From: Ramlibacter henchirensis
GTDB lineage: Bacteria > Pseudomonadota > Gammaproteobacteria > Burkholderiales > Burkholderiaceae_C
DNA length: 64,000 bases
Assembly (NCBI RefSeq): GCF_004682015.1
Contig: NZ_SMLM01000004.1
Span: 186,001-250,000, forward strand
Direction of reading: 5' to 3'
The position numbers were made by a program, and so were the translations under genes. Positions 43,185-52,858 of the stretch are shown here, piece by piece (within the stretch, counting starts at the first letter, position 1; every line of letters begins with the position of its first letter). Below the pieces are notes generated by a model. It was not told the DNA's origin and ran no database searches. It was given only the letters and a program-made list of their open reading frames with translations.

Positions 43185-46100
43185 TTACTTCGCGATGAGG
43201 TCGCCGCGGATGGGCTCGCGGTGCTCATCCTCGCGTGCATCCGCCTTGTTGGCGCCGGGCACCTTGTCGCGGGCGAACAGCATGTACATCGTCGGGACCA
43301 CGAACACGGTGAGCACGGTGCCCAGCGACATCCCGCCGACGATCACCCAGCCGATCTGGATGCGGCTCTCCGCGCCGGCGCCGGTGGACAGCGCCAGCGG
43401 GATGGCGCCCAGCACCATCGCGCCGGTGGTCATCAGGATCGGCCGCAGCCGCAGCGTGGCGGCCTCGACCACCGCGTCCAGGAGCGCCTTGCCCTGCTCG
43501 CGCAGCTGGTTCGAGAACTCCACGATCAGGATGCCGTGCTTGGTGATCAGGCCCACGAGCGTGATCAGGCCGATCTGCGAGTAGACGTTCAGCGAGCCGC
43601 CCGACCACTTGAGCGCGAGCAGCGCGCCGATCATCGACAGCGGCACCGACAGCAGGATCACGAAGGGGTCGACGAAGCTTTCGAACTGCGCCGCCAGCAC
43701 CAGGAAGATGAACACCAGCGCCAGCACGAACACGATGGCCAGCGCGCCCTGCGAGTTGCGGAACTCGCGCGAGGTGCCGTTCAGGTCGGTGGTGTAGCCC
43801 TGCTTCAGCACCTTGGCCGCCGTCTGCTCCATGAACTGCAACGCCTGGCCGAGCGAGTAGTCGGAGGACAGGTTGGCCGTGATCGTGGCCGAGCGCCGCT
43901 GCCCGAAGTGGTTGAGCTCGCGCGGGCTGACGCTCTCGCTCACCTTCACGAGGGCCGACAGCGGGATCATGGTGTCGTTGCGGCCGCGCACGTAGATGCT
44001 GTCGATGTCCTCCGGCGTGCTGCGGCCGCTGGCGCGGGTCTGGATGATCACGTCGTACTGCTCGGCGTCTCGCTTGTAGCGCGTGACCTGGCGGCCGCCC
44101 AGCTGGGTCTCCATCGCGCGGGCCACCACGTCGACGCCGACGCCCATGTCGGCCGCCTTGTCGCGGTCGACCTGGATGCGCAGCTCGGGCTTGTTCAGCC
44201 GCAGGTCCACGTCGACGCCGATGATGCCGGGGTTCTTCGCGATCTCGTCCTGCATCTCCCGCACGACGCGGCTGAGGTTCTCGTAGCTGTCGGAGGTCTG
44301 GATGACGAAGTTGACCGGCCGGTCCCGGAAGCCCTGTCCGAGCGACGGCGGGGTGACGATGAAGGCGTTGATGCCGGGCAGGCCGCTCACCCGGGGCTGC
44401 AGTTCGCGCGCGATCTCGAGCGTGGTGCGCTTGCGGTCTTCCCAGGGTGTCGCGCGGTAGATCACGCTGCCCTGCGACACCGTCGGGTTGCCCAGGCTCG
44501 CGAAGATGCGGTCGAACTCCTTGTACTGCTGCCCCAGGCGCTCCAGCTCCTGCGCATAGCGGTTGGTGTAGTCCAGCGTCGCGCCGTCGGGCGCATTGAT
44601 GGTGGCCAGGATGGTGCCGCGATCCTCCAGCGGCGAGAGCTCGGACTTCATCGTCGGCCACACGGCCGCGATCCCCAGCGCGCTGGCCAGCATGACGCCG
44701 ATGACGATCCAGCGCGCCTGCAGCAGCCGGCCGCCCGCGCCGCCGGCTCGCGCGGTGAGCACCCAGCGCAGTGTGCGGCCGTAGCGTTTGGACAGGCCGA
44801 CCAGCAGCTTTTCCATGCCGCGGTCGAAGAAGTTGGGCTTCGGGTTGTGGCGCAGCAGCTTGGAACACATCATGGGCGTGAGCGTCAGCGCCACGAACCC
44901 CGACACCAGCACCGAGCCGGCCAGCGCCAGCGCGAACTCCACGAACAGCCGCCCGGTGCGCCCCGGCGTGAACGCCAGCGGCGCGTACACCGCGACCAGC
45001 GTCAGCGTCATGGTGATGACCGCGAAGCCGATCTCGCGGGCGCCCTTGATGGCTGCCGAGAACGGGTCCAGCCCCTCCTCGATGTGCCGGAAGATGTTCT
45101 CCAGCATCACGATGGCGTCGTCGACCACCAGGCCGATGGCCAGCACCAGCGCCAGCAGCGTGAGCGTGTTGATGGTGAAGCCGGCCAGCGCCATCATCCC
45201 GAAGGTGCCGATCAGGCTGACCGGGATGGTGACGATCGGGATCACCGAAGCGCGCAGCGTGCGCAGGAAGACGAAGATCACCAGCGCCACCAGGATCACC
45301 GCCTCGGCGATGGTGCGGTACACGTTCTGCACCGACCGGTCGATGAACAGCGAGTTGTCGTTGGCGACATCGACGTTGACGTCCGGCGGCAGGTCCTGCT
45401 TGAGCTGCGGGATCATGTCCCGCACGCCCTGCGCCAGCGTCAGCGGGTTGGCGGTCGCCTGGCGGATCACGCCGGTGCCGATCGCCTGCCTGCCGTTGAG
45501 CCGCACGCCGCTGCGCACGTCGGCGGGCGCTTCCTCGACCCGCGCCACGTCGCGGATCTTCACCGGGAAGCCGTTGACGTTCTTGACCACGATCTCGCCG
45601 AACTGGGCCGGCCGCACCAGGTCCGTCTGCGAGGTGACGCTGAACTCGCGCTGCTGCGACTCGATGCGCCCGGCCGGCACCTCCAGGTTGCTGCGCCGCA
45701 CCGCGTCTTCCACGTCCTGGGTGGTCAGGCGGTAGCCGGCCAGCTTGTCGGGATCGAGCCAGACCCGCATCGCGTACTTGCGCTCGCCGAAGATGCGCAC
45801 GTCGGCGACGCCCGTCACCGTCTGAAGCCGCGGCTTGACGATGCGGTTGACCAGGTCGTTGATCTGCAGCGGGCTGAGCGTGTCGCTGGTGAAGGCCAGC
45901 CAGAGCACCGGGAAGGCGTCGGCCTCGACCTTGGCGATGACCGGCTCGTCGATTTCCTGCGGCAGGCGGTTGCGCACCCGGGACGTTCGGTCGCGCACCT
46001 CCGCCGCGGCGGCGTCGGCGTCCTTCTCGAGCCGGAAACGCACCGAGATCTGGCTCTGCTCGGCGCGGCTGATGGACGAAAGCACGTCCACCGCGTCGAT

Positions 46101-46319
46101 GCCCGCGATGGAGTCCTCCAGCGGCTTGGTCACCTGAGACTCGATGACTTCGGCCGAGGCGCCGGGATAGCGCACGCTGACCGTGACGACCGGCTCGTCG
46201 ATCTTGGGGTACTCGCGCACCGGCAGCCGATTGAAGCTGACCGCGCCGATCAGCACCACCAGCAGCGACAGCACGGTGGCGAACACCGGGCGGCGGATCG
46301 CGATCTCGGGCAGTTGCAT
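43185..46319 (-). CDS. RND multidrug efflux permease (HAE1/AcrB type)
   Basis: 1044 residues. Inner-membrane proton antiporter of a tripartite pump. N-terminus IRRPVFATVLSLLVVLIG, two large periplasmic loops and 12 predicted membrane segments. TM4 carries the proton-relay Asp-Asp in LALVLAIGLVVDDAIVMLEN, and FTPGRTGRLFVEFALALAGS follows. ATG has GGAG 6 bases upstream and lies 21 bases after the adaptor gene stop. No outer-membrane factor gene is adjacent, so a shared TolC-like channel elsewhere is likely. Substrates unknown. Confidence 0.94.
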   Translation of the reverse strand: MQLPEIAIRRPVFATVLSLLVVLIGAVSFNRLPVREYPKIDEPVVTVSVRYPGASAEVIESQVTKPLEDSIAGIDAVDVLSSISRAEQSQISVRFRLEKDADAAAAEVRDRTSRVRNRLPQEIDEPVIAKVEADAFPVLWLAFTSDTLSPLQINDLVNRIVKPRLQTVTGVADVRIFGERKYAMRVWLDPDKLAGYRLTTQDVEDAVRRSNLEVPAGRIESQQREFSVTSQTDLVRPAQFGEIVVKNVNGFPVKIRDVARVEEAPADVRSGVRLNGRQAIGTGVIRQATANPLTLAQGVRDMIPQLKQDLPPDVNVDVANDNSLFIDRSVQNVYRTIAEAVILVALVIFVFLRTLRASVIPIVTIPVSLIGTFGMMALAGFTINTLTLLALVLAIGLVVDDAIVMLENIFRHIEEGLDPFSAAIKGAREIGFAVITMTLTLVAVYAPLAFTPGRTGRLFVEFALALAGSVLVSGFVALTLTPMMCSKLLRHNPKPNFFDRGMEKLLVGLSKRYGRTLRWVLTARAGGAGGRLLQARWIVIGVMLASALGIAAVWPTMKSELSPLEDRGTILATINAPDGATLDYTNRYAQELERLGQQYKEFDRIFASLGNPTVSQGSVIYRATPWEDRKRTTLEIARELQPRVSGLPGINAFIVTPPSLGQGFRDRPVNFVIQTSDSYENLSRVVREMQDEIAKNPGIIGVDVDLRLNKPELRIQVDRDKAADMGVGVDVVARAMETQLGGRQVTRYKRDAEQYDVIIQTRASGRSTPEDIDSIYVRGRNDTMIPLSALVKVSESVSPRELNHFGQRRSATITANLSSDYSLGQALQFMEQTAAKVLKQGYTTDLNGTSREFRNSQGALAIVFVLALVFIFLVLAAQFESFVDPFVILLSVPLSMIGALLALKWSGGSLNVYSQIGLITLVGLITKHGILIVEFSNQLREQGKALLDAVVEAATLRLRPILMTTGAMVLGAIPLALSTGAGAESRIQIGWVIVGGMSLGTVLTVFVVPTMYMLFARDKVPGANKADAREDEHREPIRGDLIAK

Positions 46320-46340
46320 TGGGAGCTCCCGGGCTCGCGA

Positions 46341-47702
46341 TCAGTTGGCCCGGCCGCGTGAGGCGGACCGCGTCGCGGGTGCCTCGGCCTGCGACATCAG
46401 GCAGGGGTTCGGTCCCGATACGCGTGCCGGCGCCGAGACCGGAATGGCCGCAGGAGCCGCAGCCCGGGCGGGGGCTCCCTGCGCAGCGGCTTCCGGTGCC
46501 GCGGCCGGCGGCACGCCGTTCGCACCCGGCTGGGCGCCGTTGCCGCCCTGGCGGCCCGCGCCGCCTGCGCCGCGCCCGGCACCCGAGAGGTCGACCACGC
46601 GCACCGGCATGCCGTCGCGCTGGATGCGCTGCTGGCCCGCAACGACGACCACGTCGCCCGGCTGCAGGCCTTCGGTGATCTCGACGCGGCCGGGGCGGCG
46701 GATGCCGGTCCTGACCTCGACGCGCTGGGCCGTCTTGCTGTCCTGGTCGGGGCCATCCACCAGCCGCACCACCATCTGCCGGTTGCCCTCGGGAACGATG
46801 GCTTCCTCGGGCACCACCAGCGCGTTGTCGCGTTCGCCGAACACGGCCGTGATGCGGGCGAACATGCCGGGGCGCAGCATGAGCTGGCGGTTGTCGATGC
46901 AGCCGCGGATGCCCACCGAACGGCCGTTGGCATCGACCAGCGGATCGATGGCCTGGATCACCGCGTTCCAGGTGCGTCCCGGCAGGGCGTCGGTCTGCAC
47001 CATGGCCACCTGGCCCGGCCGCAGCTTGGTCTGGAAGCGCTCGGGCAGGCGGAAGTCGACGAACACGGCGTCCAGGTCTTCGAGGTTGACGATGTCGGCG
47101 CCGTCCTTGAGGTAGTCGCCGATGTTCACGGTGCGGATGCCCGCGATTCCGTCGAACGGCGCCAAGATGCGCAGCCGCGCCGCGGTGGCCTCGGCCAGCG
47201 ACAGCTTGGCCTGCGCCACCTGCAGGTTGGCCGCGCTCTCGTCCACCGAGCGCTGGCTGATGAAGTTCTGCGCCACCAGCTCCTGGTTGCGCTTGTGGTT
47301 GGCGCGGGCGATCGACAGCTCGGCCCTGGCCTGCTCGACCTGCGCGCGCGGCAGCTGGTCGTCCAGTTGCACCAGCAGCTGGCCCTTGCGCACGCGCTGG
47401 CCGTCACGGAAGTTCAGCTGGGTCACTCGGCCGCTCACCTCGGGCCGCACCACGACGCTCTGGCGCGAACGCAGGCTGCCGACCGCCTGGGCGTCGTCGG
47501 TCAGGCGCATCACCTCGACACGGGCGATTTCCACCCCCGGCGGGCGGGCCGGGGCGCCGGGCGCACCGGGAGAGGCAGGCGCTGTGGCGGTGGCGGCCTG
47601 GGGCTCGGGAGCGGGTCGCTTGTTCTGGAACCACCAGGCGGCGCCCGAGGCTGCCGCGATGCCGGCAACGGCGATCACCGTGTAGAGGGGCTTCGATGCC
47701 AT
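46341..47702 (-). CDS. RND efflux periplasmic adaptor (MFP)
   Basis: 453 residues. An N-terminal hydrophobic anchor (LYTVIAVAGIAAASGAAWWF) is followed by the hairpin and lipoyl halves (SGRVTQLNFRDGQRVRKGQL; ILAPFDGIAGIRTVNIGDYL), then barrel and membrane-proximal domains (VPEEAIVPEGNRQMVVRL, GLQPGDVVVVAGQQRI). The last ~85 residues are a Gly/Ala/Pro-rich low-complexity tail, unusual for the family. Cotranscribed with the RND permease just downstream. An extended -10 (TGCTACATT) occurs about 50 bases upstream of the start. Confidence 0.93.
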   Translation of the reverse strand: MASKPLYTVIAVAGIAAASGAAWWFQNKRPAPEPQAATATAPASPGAPGAPARPPGVEIARVEVMRLTDDAQAVGSLRSRQSVVVRPEVSGRVTQLNFRDGQRVRKGQLLVQLDDQLPRAQVEQARAELSIARANHKRNQELVAQNFISQRSVDESAANLQVAQAKLSLAEATAARLRILAPFDGIAGIRTVNIGDYLKDGADIVNLEDLDAVFVDFRLPERFQTKLRPGQVAMVQTDALPGRTWNAVIQAIDPLVDANGRSVGIRGCIDNRQLMLRPGMFARITAVFGERDNALVVPEEAIVPEGNRQMVVRLVDGPDQDSKTAQRVEVRTGIRRPGRVEITEGLQPGDVVVVAGQQRIQRDGMPVRVVDLSGAGRGAGGAGRQGGNGAQPGANGVPPAAAPEAAAQGAPARAAAPAAIPVSAPARVSGPNPCLMSQAEAPATRSASRGRAN

Positions 47703-47842
47703 GAACTTCTAGCCTGGGAAGGGAGCGGGAGCGCCGATTGCATGCAAACACTCCAATGTAGCAGCGTGTGTAAGCCGACTGCGTGCGCAGGCCCGTAGTT
47801 CCCGGTGCAGCCGGGCCGCGTGCGGAGGGATTTACCGCAGGT

Positions 47843-48304
47843 TTACACGGGCGGCTTGCGTTGGCCCAACGCAAGCTCCACGCCCATGTTGGCCAGGGCG
47901 TCGGCGCGCTCGTTGCCAGGGTCGCCGTTGTGCCCGCGCACCCAGCGCCAGTCGATCACGTGGCCGCTCTGCTGGACGAGGTCGTCCAGCCTCTTCCACA
48001 GCTCGGCGTTCTTGACCGGCGTCTTGCCGGCCGTGCGCCAGCCCTTGGCCTTCCAGCCCGGCAGCCACTCGGTGATGCCCTTCAGGACGTACTGGCTGTC
48101 GAGGTACAGCGTCACCGCGCAGGGCCGCTTGAGCGCCGACAGCGCCTGGATCACCGCCATCAGCTCCATGCGGTTGTTGGTGGTGCCCAGCTCGCCGCCG
48201 AACAGCTCCTTCTGGGTGCTGCCCGAGCGCAGCAGCACGCCCCAGCCGCCGGGGCCGGGATTGCCCTTGCAGGCGCCGTCGGTGTAGATCTCCACCTGGT
48301 TCAC
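47843..48304 (-). CDS. rnhA: Ribonuclease HI
   Basis: 153 residues from GTG 48304, overlapping the methyltransferase stop (GTGA). It degrades RNA in RNA-DNA hybrids. Catalytic residues are present: Asp9 ([12 protein letters not shown]), Glu47 (NNRMEL), Asp69 (LYLDSQYV), His125 (RGHNGDPGN) and Asp134 (ERADALA). Length matches E. coli RNase HI. Confidence 0.96.
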   Translation of the reverse strand: MNQVEIYTDGACKGNPGPGGWGVLLRSGSTQKELFGGELGTTNNRMELMAVIQALSALKRPCAVTLYLDSQYVLKGITEWLPGWKAKGWRTAGKTPVKNAELWKRLDDLVQQSGHVIDWRWVRGHNGDPGNERADALANMGVELALGQRKPPV

Positions 48305-49107
48305 GGCAGGCGCACTTCCTGCCGTTCGGCCGTGGCGGTGGTCTCCAGCTGCGGCCGTCGGTTGGCCAGCGGCACCGGCGCGGTGGCGATCGCCTTGGCC
48401 GGCTTCCAGAGCTTGCCCACCAGCTTCATGCCGCGCACGCGCTTGGTGGCGACGACGAAGTAGACGGCGCCGAAGATGGGCCACCAGCGCTCGCCGAGCG
48501 AGTCCATCCAGTCGAAGCGATCGAGCCAGCGGTCGGTGGCCAGCGCGGGCCGCCAGCAGCCGAAGTTGCCGGTCTCGACCTCGAAATTGAGCAGGCGCAG
48601 CCAGTCGCGCAGGCGCCGGTAGCCGATGAACTCGCCCGCGTCGGGCAGGAACAGCTGGCCGAAGCCGAGGCGGCGGTAGATGTGCGCGCGGCGCTGCCTC
48701 AGGCCCCACAGGCTCGCCGGGTTCAGGCAGCAGATCACGACCTTGCCCTCGGGCACCAGCACGCGCTCGACCTCGCGCAGCGTGGCGTGGGGGTCCGTGT
48801 TCAGCTCCAGCGAGTGCGGCAGCACCACCAGGTCCACGCTGTTGGCCTCGAACGGCAGCGCCGCGTAATCCGTCATCAATGCCGGTTTGCGTGAACCGTC
48901 CAGCGGATGCAGCTCGCGCAGCCCGAGCCACTTGTGCGGCATCCGGTTGGAAGCGAGCGTGTCGAGTTCGGGCAGGCCCAGTTGCAGGGCGTGGTAGCCG
49001 AAGATGTCGGCCACTGCGCGGTCGAATTCCGCCTTCTCCCAGGCGAGCAGATAGCGCCCGGGCGGGGTCTCGAACCACTCATGCATTCCTATAATCGCAT
49101 CGCTCAT
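48301..49107 (-). CDS. SAM-dependent methyltransferase (class I)
   Basis: 268 residues from ATG 49107 ([20 protein letters not shown]). A compact methyltransferase-11-type domain: [41 protein letters not shown] and [19 protein letters not shown]. The N-terminal [14 protein letters not shown] motif is typical of the betaproteobacterial protein next to rnhA and gloB. Substrate unknown. The ATG overlaps by two bases the ATG of the divergent gloB (CATG). Confidence 0.88.
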   Translation of the reverse strand: MSDAIIGMHEWFETPPGRYLLAWEKAEFDRAVADIFGYHALQLGLPELDTLASNRMPHKWLGLRELHPLDGSRKPALMTDYAALPFEANSVDLVVLPHSLELNTDPHATLREVERVLVPEGKVVICCLNPASLWGLRQRRAHIYRRLGFGQLFLPDAGEFIGYRRLRDWLRLLNFEVETGNFGCWRPALATDRWLDRFDWMDSLGERWWPIFGAVYFVVATKRVRGMKLVGKLWKPAKAIATAPVPLANRRPQLETTATAERQEVRLP

Positions 49108-49879
49108 GAAGTTAGTTCCTCTGCCCGCGTTCCAGGACAACTACCTCTGGGTGTTGCACGATGGGCAACGGGCGCTGGTGGTCGACCCGGGCGACGCGCA
49201 GCCGGTGCTGGAATTCATCCGGCGCTCCGGCTTGCAACTGGAAGCGATTCTAGTCACGCACCACCATGCGGACCATATCGGCGGCCTGGCCGCCGTGCGC
49301 GACGCCACCGGCGCGCAGGTGTTCGGGCCGGCGCGCGAATCGATTCCCGAGCCCTACCGGCCCCTGGCGCAGGGCGACCGGATCGGCGCCCTCGGCCTGC
49401 CCTTGGAGGTGCTGGACGTCCCCGGCCACACCGCCGGGCACATCGCCTACTTCACGCCGGACGTCGATGGCGCGCCGGTCCTGTTCTGCGGCGACACGCT
49501 GTTTTCCGGCGGCTGCGGCCGGCTGTTCGAAGGCACGCCGGGGCAGATGCTTTCCTCCCTCGACGCGCTGGCCGCCCTGCCCGCGTCCACACGCGTGTGC
49601 TGCGCGCACGAGTACACGCTGGCCAACCTGCGCTTCGCGCGCGCGGTGGAGCCGTCCAACGAGGAACTCGCCCGCTACCAGCAGCACTGCGAGGAGTTGC
49701 GCGGCCGCGGCGAACCGACATTGCCCGCCACCATCGGCGAGGAAAAGCGGATCAATCCTTTCCTGCGCACCCGCCAGCCTTCGGTGGTGCGGGCCGCGCA
49801 GGCCTACAACGGCGCCAGCGCCAGGGACGAAGTAGCGGTCTTCGCCGCCATCCGCCAATGGAAAAACGAGTTCAGATGA
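49106..49879 (+). CDS. gloB: Hydroxyacylglutathione hydrolase (glyoxalase II)
   Basis: 257 residues. Metallo-beta-lactamase fold; hydrolyses S-lactoylglutathione to lactate and glutathione in methylglyoxal detoxification. Metal motif THHHADHIGG (51-60), VPGHTAGHIAY, FCGDTLFSGGCGRLFEGTP with bridging Asp, and CCAHEYTLANLRFA. The C-terminal domain has NPFLRTRQPSV. Its start overlaps the divergent methyltransferase start, and its stop overlaps mltD (ATGA). Confidence 0.95.
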   Translation: MKLVPLPAFQDNYLWVLHDGQRALVVDPGDAQPVLEFIRRSGLQLEAILVTHHHADHIGGLAAVRDATGAQVFGPARESIPEPYRPLAQGDRIGALGLPLEVLDVPGHTAGHIAYFTPDVDGAPVLFCGDTLFSGGCGRLFEGTPGQMLSSLDALAALPASTRVCCAHEYTLANLRFARAVEPSNEELARYQQHCEELRGRGEPTLPATIGEEKRINPFLRTRQPSVVRAAQAYNGASARDEVAVFAAIRQWKNEFR

Positions 49880-51393
49880 AGAAACTTCTGCAGGCCGCCG
49901 GCTTGTCCCTGGCGTTGTGGCTGGCCGGTTGCGCGACCGGGCCGTCTCCCGCTCCCTCTCCCGAACCGTCCCTTCCCCCGCCTTCCACCCAAGCTCCGCC
50001 CCCTGTGTCGCAGCAGGCGCCCGCCGCGCCTCCGGTGGTGTGGAGCGGGCCCCTGAGCCCGATCACGCCCGCCGAGGCGGCGTCGCTCGGCGTGGTCTCC
50101 ACCGAGCCGCCGGCCGACCTCTGGGAGCGCATCCGCGGCGGCTTCTCCATGCCCGCGCTCGACACGGACCTGGTGCGCCGCCACGAGCAGTGGTACGCCA
50201 CCCGGCCCGACTACATGCAGCGGATGACGGACCGCTCGCGCAAGTACCTGTTCCACATCGTCGAGGAACTGGAGCGCCGCCGCATGCCCAGCGAACTCGC
50301 GCTGCTGCCCTTCATCGAAAGCGCGTTCAACCCGCAGGCGGTGTCCAGCGCGCGCGCCGCGGGCATGTGGCAGTTCATGCCCGCCACGGGGCGCGACTAC
50401 GACCTGAAGCAGAACTTCTTCCGCGACGACCGCCGCGACGTGCTGGCGTCCACCCGCGCCGCGCTCGACTACCTGCAGCGCCTGCACGGCATGTTCGGCG
50501 ACTGGCACCTCGCGCTGGCCGCCTACAACTGGGGCGAAGGCAGCGTGGGCCGCGCCATCGCGTTCAACAAGCGCAAGGGCCTGGGCACGGGCTACGAAGA
50601 CCTGAAGATGCCCGACGAGACACGCAACTACGTGCCCAAGCTGCAGGCGGTCAAGAACATCATCGGCAACCCCGACCAGTTCCGCGCGGAGCTGCCGGTG
50701 ATCGAGAACCATCCCTACTTCGATGTCGTGACGGTCGACCGCGACATCGACACCGCGCTGGCCGCCAAGCTGGCGGGGGTGGCGCTGGACGACTTCAAGG
50801 CGCTCAACCCGCAGCTCAATCGCCCGGTGATCCTCGCGGCCGGCACGCCGCAGATCCTGCTGCCCTGGGACAACGCGAAAGTCTTCCAGCGCAACCTGAC
50901 CGACTACAGCCAGGGCCGCTTCGCGAGCTGGACGGCGTGGACCGTGCCCGGGACGATGAGCGTGGCCCAGGCCGCGCGCCGGGTGGGCATGAGCGAGGCC
51001 GAGCTGCGCAGCGTCAACACCATCCCGCCGCGCATGCTGATCAAGGCCGGCTCGGTGCTCGTGGTCCCGCGTCCGCCCAGCGAGCAGAAGGACGTGGCGG
51101 AACACCTGGCCGACAACGGCCAGCTCGCCCTCGCCCCCGAAGCGACGCTGCGCCGCACGACCGTGAAGGCCGGCCGCAAGGACACCGTGGCGTCGATCGC
51201 GCGCCGCTACCGCGTGACGCCGGCCCAGGTGGCGGACTGGAACGACGTCGGCGCGTCCGCCGCTTTCCGTGCGGGCCAGCAGGTCATCCTGTACCTGCCG
51301 GTGCGCGGCAAGGCCGCCCCGCGCAGCACGAGCCGCGCGCGGGTGGCGCCCGCCGCGCGCGCCAAGCCGGTGGTCAAGAGCCGGCGTCGCTGA
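49876..51393 (+). CDS. mltD: Membrane-bound lytic murein transglycosylase D
   Basis: 505 residues. A lipoprotein signal ends LWLAGC (Cys19), followed by a Pro/Ser-rich linker. The SLT domain has catalytic Glu148 in LLPFIESAFNPQA, then ARAAGMWQFMPATGRDYDL and ALAAYNWGEGSVGRAI. The C-terminal half has one degenerate LysM-like region (GTMSVAQAARRVGMSEAELR) and a clear LysM (KDTVASIARRYRVTPAQVADWN) for peptidoglycan binding. The tail is Arg/Ala-rich. Its last 20 bases overlap the convergent MFS gene. Confidence 0.94.
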   Translation: MKKLLQAAGLSLALWLAGCATGPSPAPSPEPSLPPPSTQAPPPVSQQAPAAPPVVWSGPLSPITPAEAASLGVVSTEPPADLWERIRGGFSMPALDTDLVRRHEQWYATRPDYMQRMTDRSRKYLFHIVEELERRRMPSELALLPFIESAFNPQAVSSARAAGMWQFMPATGRDYDLKQNFFRDDRRDVLASTRAALDYLQRLHGMFGDWHLALAAYNWGEGSVGRAIAFNKRKGLGTGYEDLKMPDETRNYVPKLQAVKNIIGNPDQFRAELPVIENHPYFDVVTVDRDIDTALAAKLAGVALDDFKALNPQLNRPVILAAGTPQILLPWDNAKVFQRNLTDYSQGRFASWTAWTVPGTMSVAQAARRVGMSEAELRSVNTIPPRMLIKAGSVLVVPRPPSEQKDVAEHLADNGQLALAPEATLRRTTVKAGRKDTVASIARRYRVTPAQVADWNDVGASAAFRAGQQVILYLPVRGKAAPRSTSRARVAPAARAKPVVKSRRR

Positions 51394-52858
51394 CCGGCGC
51401 CTTGACGTCGGGCCGTTCGGCCCGCGTCCGCTGCACCAGGTCCATCGTCGGCGCGCGGGAGGCCGCGAAGGCTCCCGCCGCGGCGTAGACGGCGAGCGCG
51501 CCGAACACCAGGTGGAAAGCCTGCGTGACACGCTCGGCCGACAGGCCTTCCAGCCGCACGCCGGCGCCCTCCGCGCCCGAGCCCTGCACGTTGAGCAGCG
51601 CGAAAGCCAGTCCCCCGAAGGCCGCGGTGCCGAGCGCGGCGCCCGTCGAGCGCGTCAATGACAGCAGCGCCGCGGCGGCGCCCAGGCGTTCCCGTCCGGC
51701 CAGCATCTGGGTGGCGATCTGCGCGCTGGGCATCACGGTCCCGAATCCCACGCCGCACATCGCGGCGGCGATGCCGATCGACAGCGTCGAAGGCGGCCAC
51801 ACGGCCAGCGTCAGCAACGCGAACGAGGCCGTGCCCAAACCCCAGGGCGGCAGGACGCCGCTGCGCTGGGTGCGCGCGCTGAACCGCGCGTTGAGCGTGG
51901 AGCCGACCACCATGCCGATCGTCAGCGGCAGCAGCTGGATGCCCGCGCCCGCGGCGCTCGCGTTCTGGGCCACCTGCAGGTAGATCGGCAGCAGGAACAC
52001 CAGCGCGAACATCGTGCCGGCGAAGCCGACGATGGAGAGGCAGACCCAGCCGACTCCGCGGATGCGCAGCACGTCCAGCGGCAGGAACGGGGACGGATGC
52101 CGGCGCTGCTGGAACGCGAGCAGCCCCCCGGCCAGAAGCGCGGTCCCGGCCAGGGCCGCGCTGGTCGGCGAGAACAGCGGGAAGCGGTGACCCACCAGGC
52201 TCAGCCACAGCAGCGCACTGACTGCGCAAGCCGCGAACAGCACCACGCCCGCCGGGTCGTAGGGCGCGTCCCGCATCGCCGAAGGCTCCGGCCGCGGCAG
52301 ACTGGCCACGCGCCACGCGGCCAGCAGCGCGAGCGGCAGGTTGGCCCAGAACAGCCAGCGCCAGTCGCCGTGGTTGACGACGAATCCGCCGATCACCGGG
52401 CCGCCCACGCTGGAGACGGTGAACACCGCGGCGAAGTAGCCCTGGTAGCGCGGCCGCTCGGAGGGCGCGACCAGTTCGCCGATCAGCGCCTGCGACAGCA
52501 CCATCAGCCCGCCGCCGCCAGCGCCCTGCAGCACGCGCGCGGCGATCAGCCCGAACATGCTGGCGGACAGCGCGCATGCGAGCGAACCGGCCGCGAACAC
52601 GCCGAGCGCGACCAGCAGCACGTTGCGGCGGCCGTAGCGGTCGCCCATGCGGCCGTAGATCGGCGCGACGATGGTGGTGGCCAGCAGGTAGCCCACCGCG
52701 ATCCAGGACGTGTCCGAGAGGCCGCCCAGGTCGCCGGCGATGCGCGGAGTGGCCGCCGCAAGCAGCGTCTGGTCGATCGCCGCCATGAACATGGGCAGCA
52801 TCACCGCGCTGAACAGCGCGCCGAAGCCGGCGGTCCTGCCCGCGCCGTCAGCGTTCAA
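51374..52858 (-). CDS. MFS drug:H+ antiporter, DHA2 (14-segment) family
   Basis: 494 residues from TTG 52858, overlapping the stop of the substrate-binding protein gene (TTGA); start at a downstream Met (MLPMFMAAIDQTLL) is the alternative. EmrB/QacA-type features: FMAAIDQTLLAAATPRIAGD, GRMGDRYGRRNVLL (motif A), RVLQGAGGGGLMVLSQALIG (motif B) and GPVIGGFVV (motif C), and about 14 hydrophobic segments. Substrate unknown. Its coupling to a periplasmic binding protein gene is odd, since MFS pumps do not use such proteins. Confidence 0.9.
   Translation of the reverse strand: MNADGAGRTAGFGALFSAVMLPMFMAAIDQTLLAAATPRIAGDLGGLSDTSWIAVGYLLATTIVAPIYGRMGDRYGRRNVLLVALGVFAAGSLACALSASMFGLIAARVLQGAGGGGLMVLSQALIGELVAPSERPRYQGYFAAVFTVSSVGGPVIGGFVVNHGDWRWLFWANLPLALLAAWRVASLPRPEPSAMRDAPYDPAGVVLFAACAVSALLWLSLVGHRFPLFSPTSAALAGTALLAGGLLAFQQRRHPSPFLPLDVLRIRGVGWVCLSIVGFAGTMFALVFLLPIYLQVAQNASAAGAGIQLLPLTIGMVVGSTLNARFSARTQRSGVLPPWGLGTASFALLTLAVWPPSTLSIGIAAAMCGVGFGTVMPSAQIATQMLAGRERLGAAAALLSLTRSTGAALGTAAFGGLAFALLNVQGSGAEGAGVRLEGLSAERVTQAFHLVFGALAVYAAAGAFAASRAPTMDLVQRTRAERPDVKAPVSDAGS

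Noticed and set aside
43122..46361. Plus-strand open frame of over 1000 codons opposite the RND permease
   Set aside because: Product is Arg/His/Gln-rich without any family signature; the minus frame is a complete RND permease.
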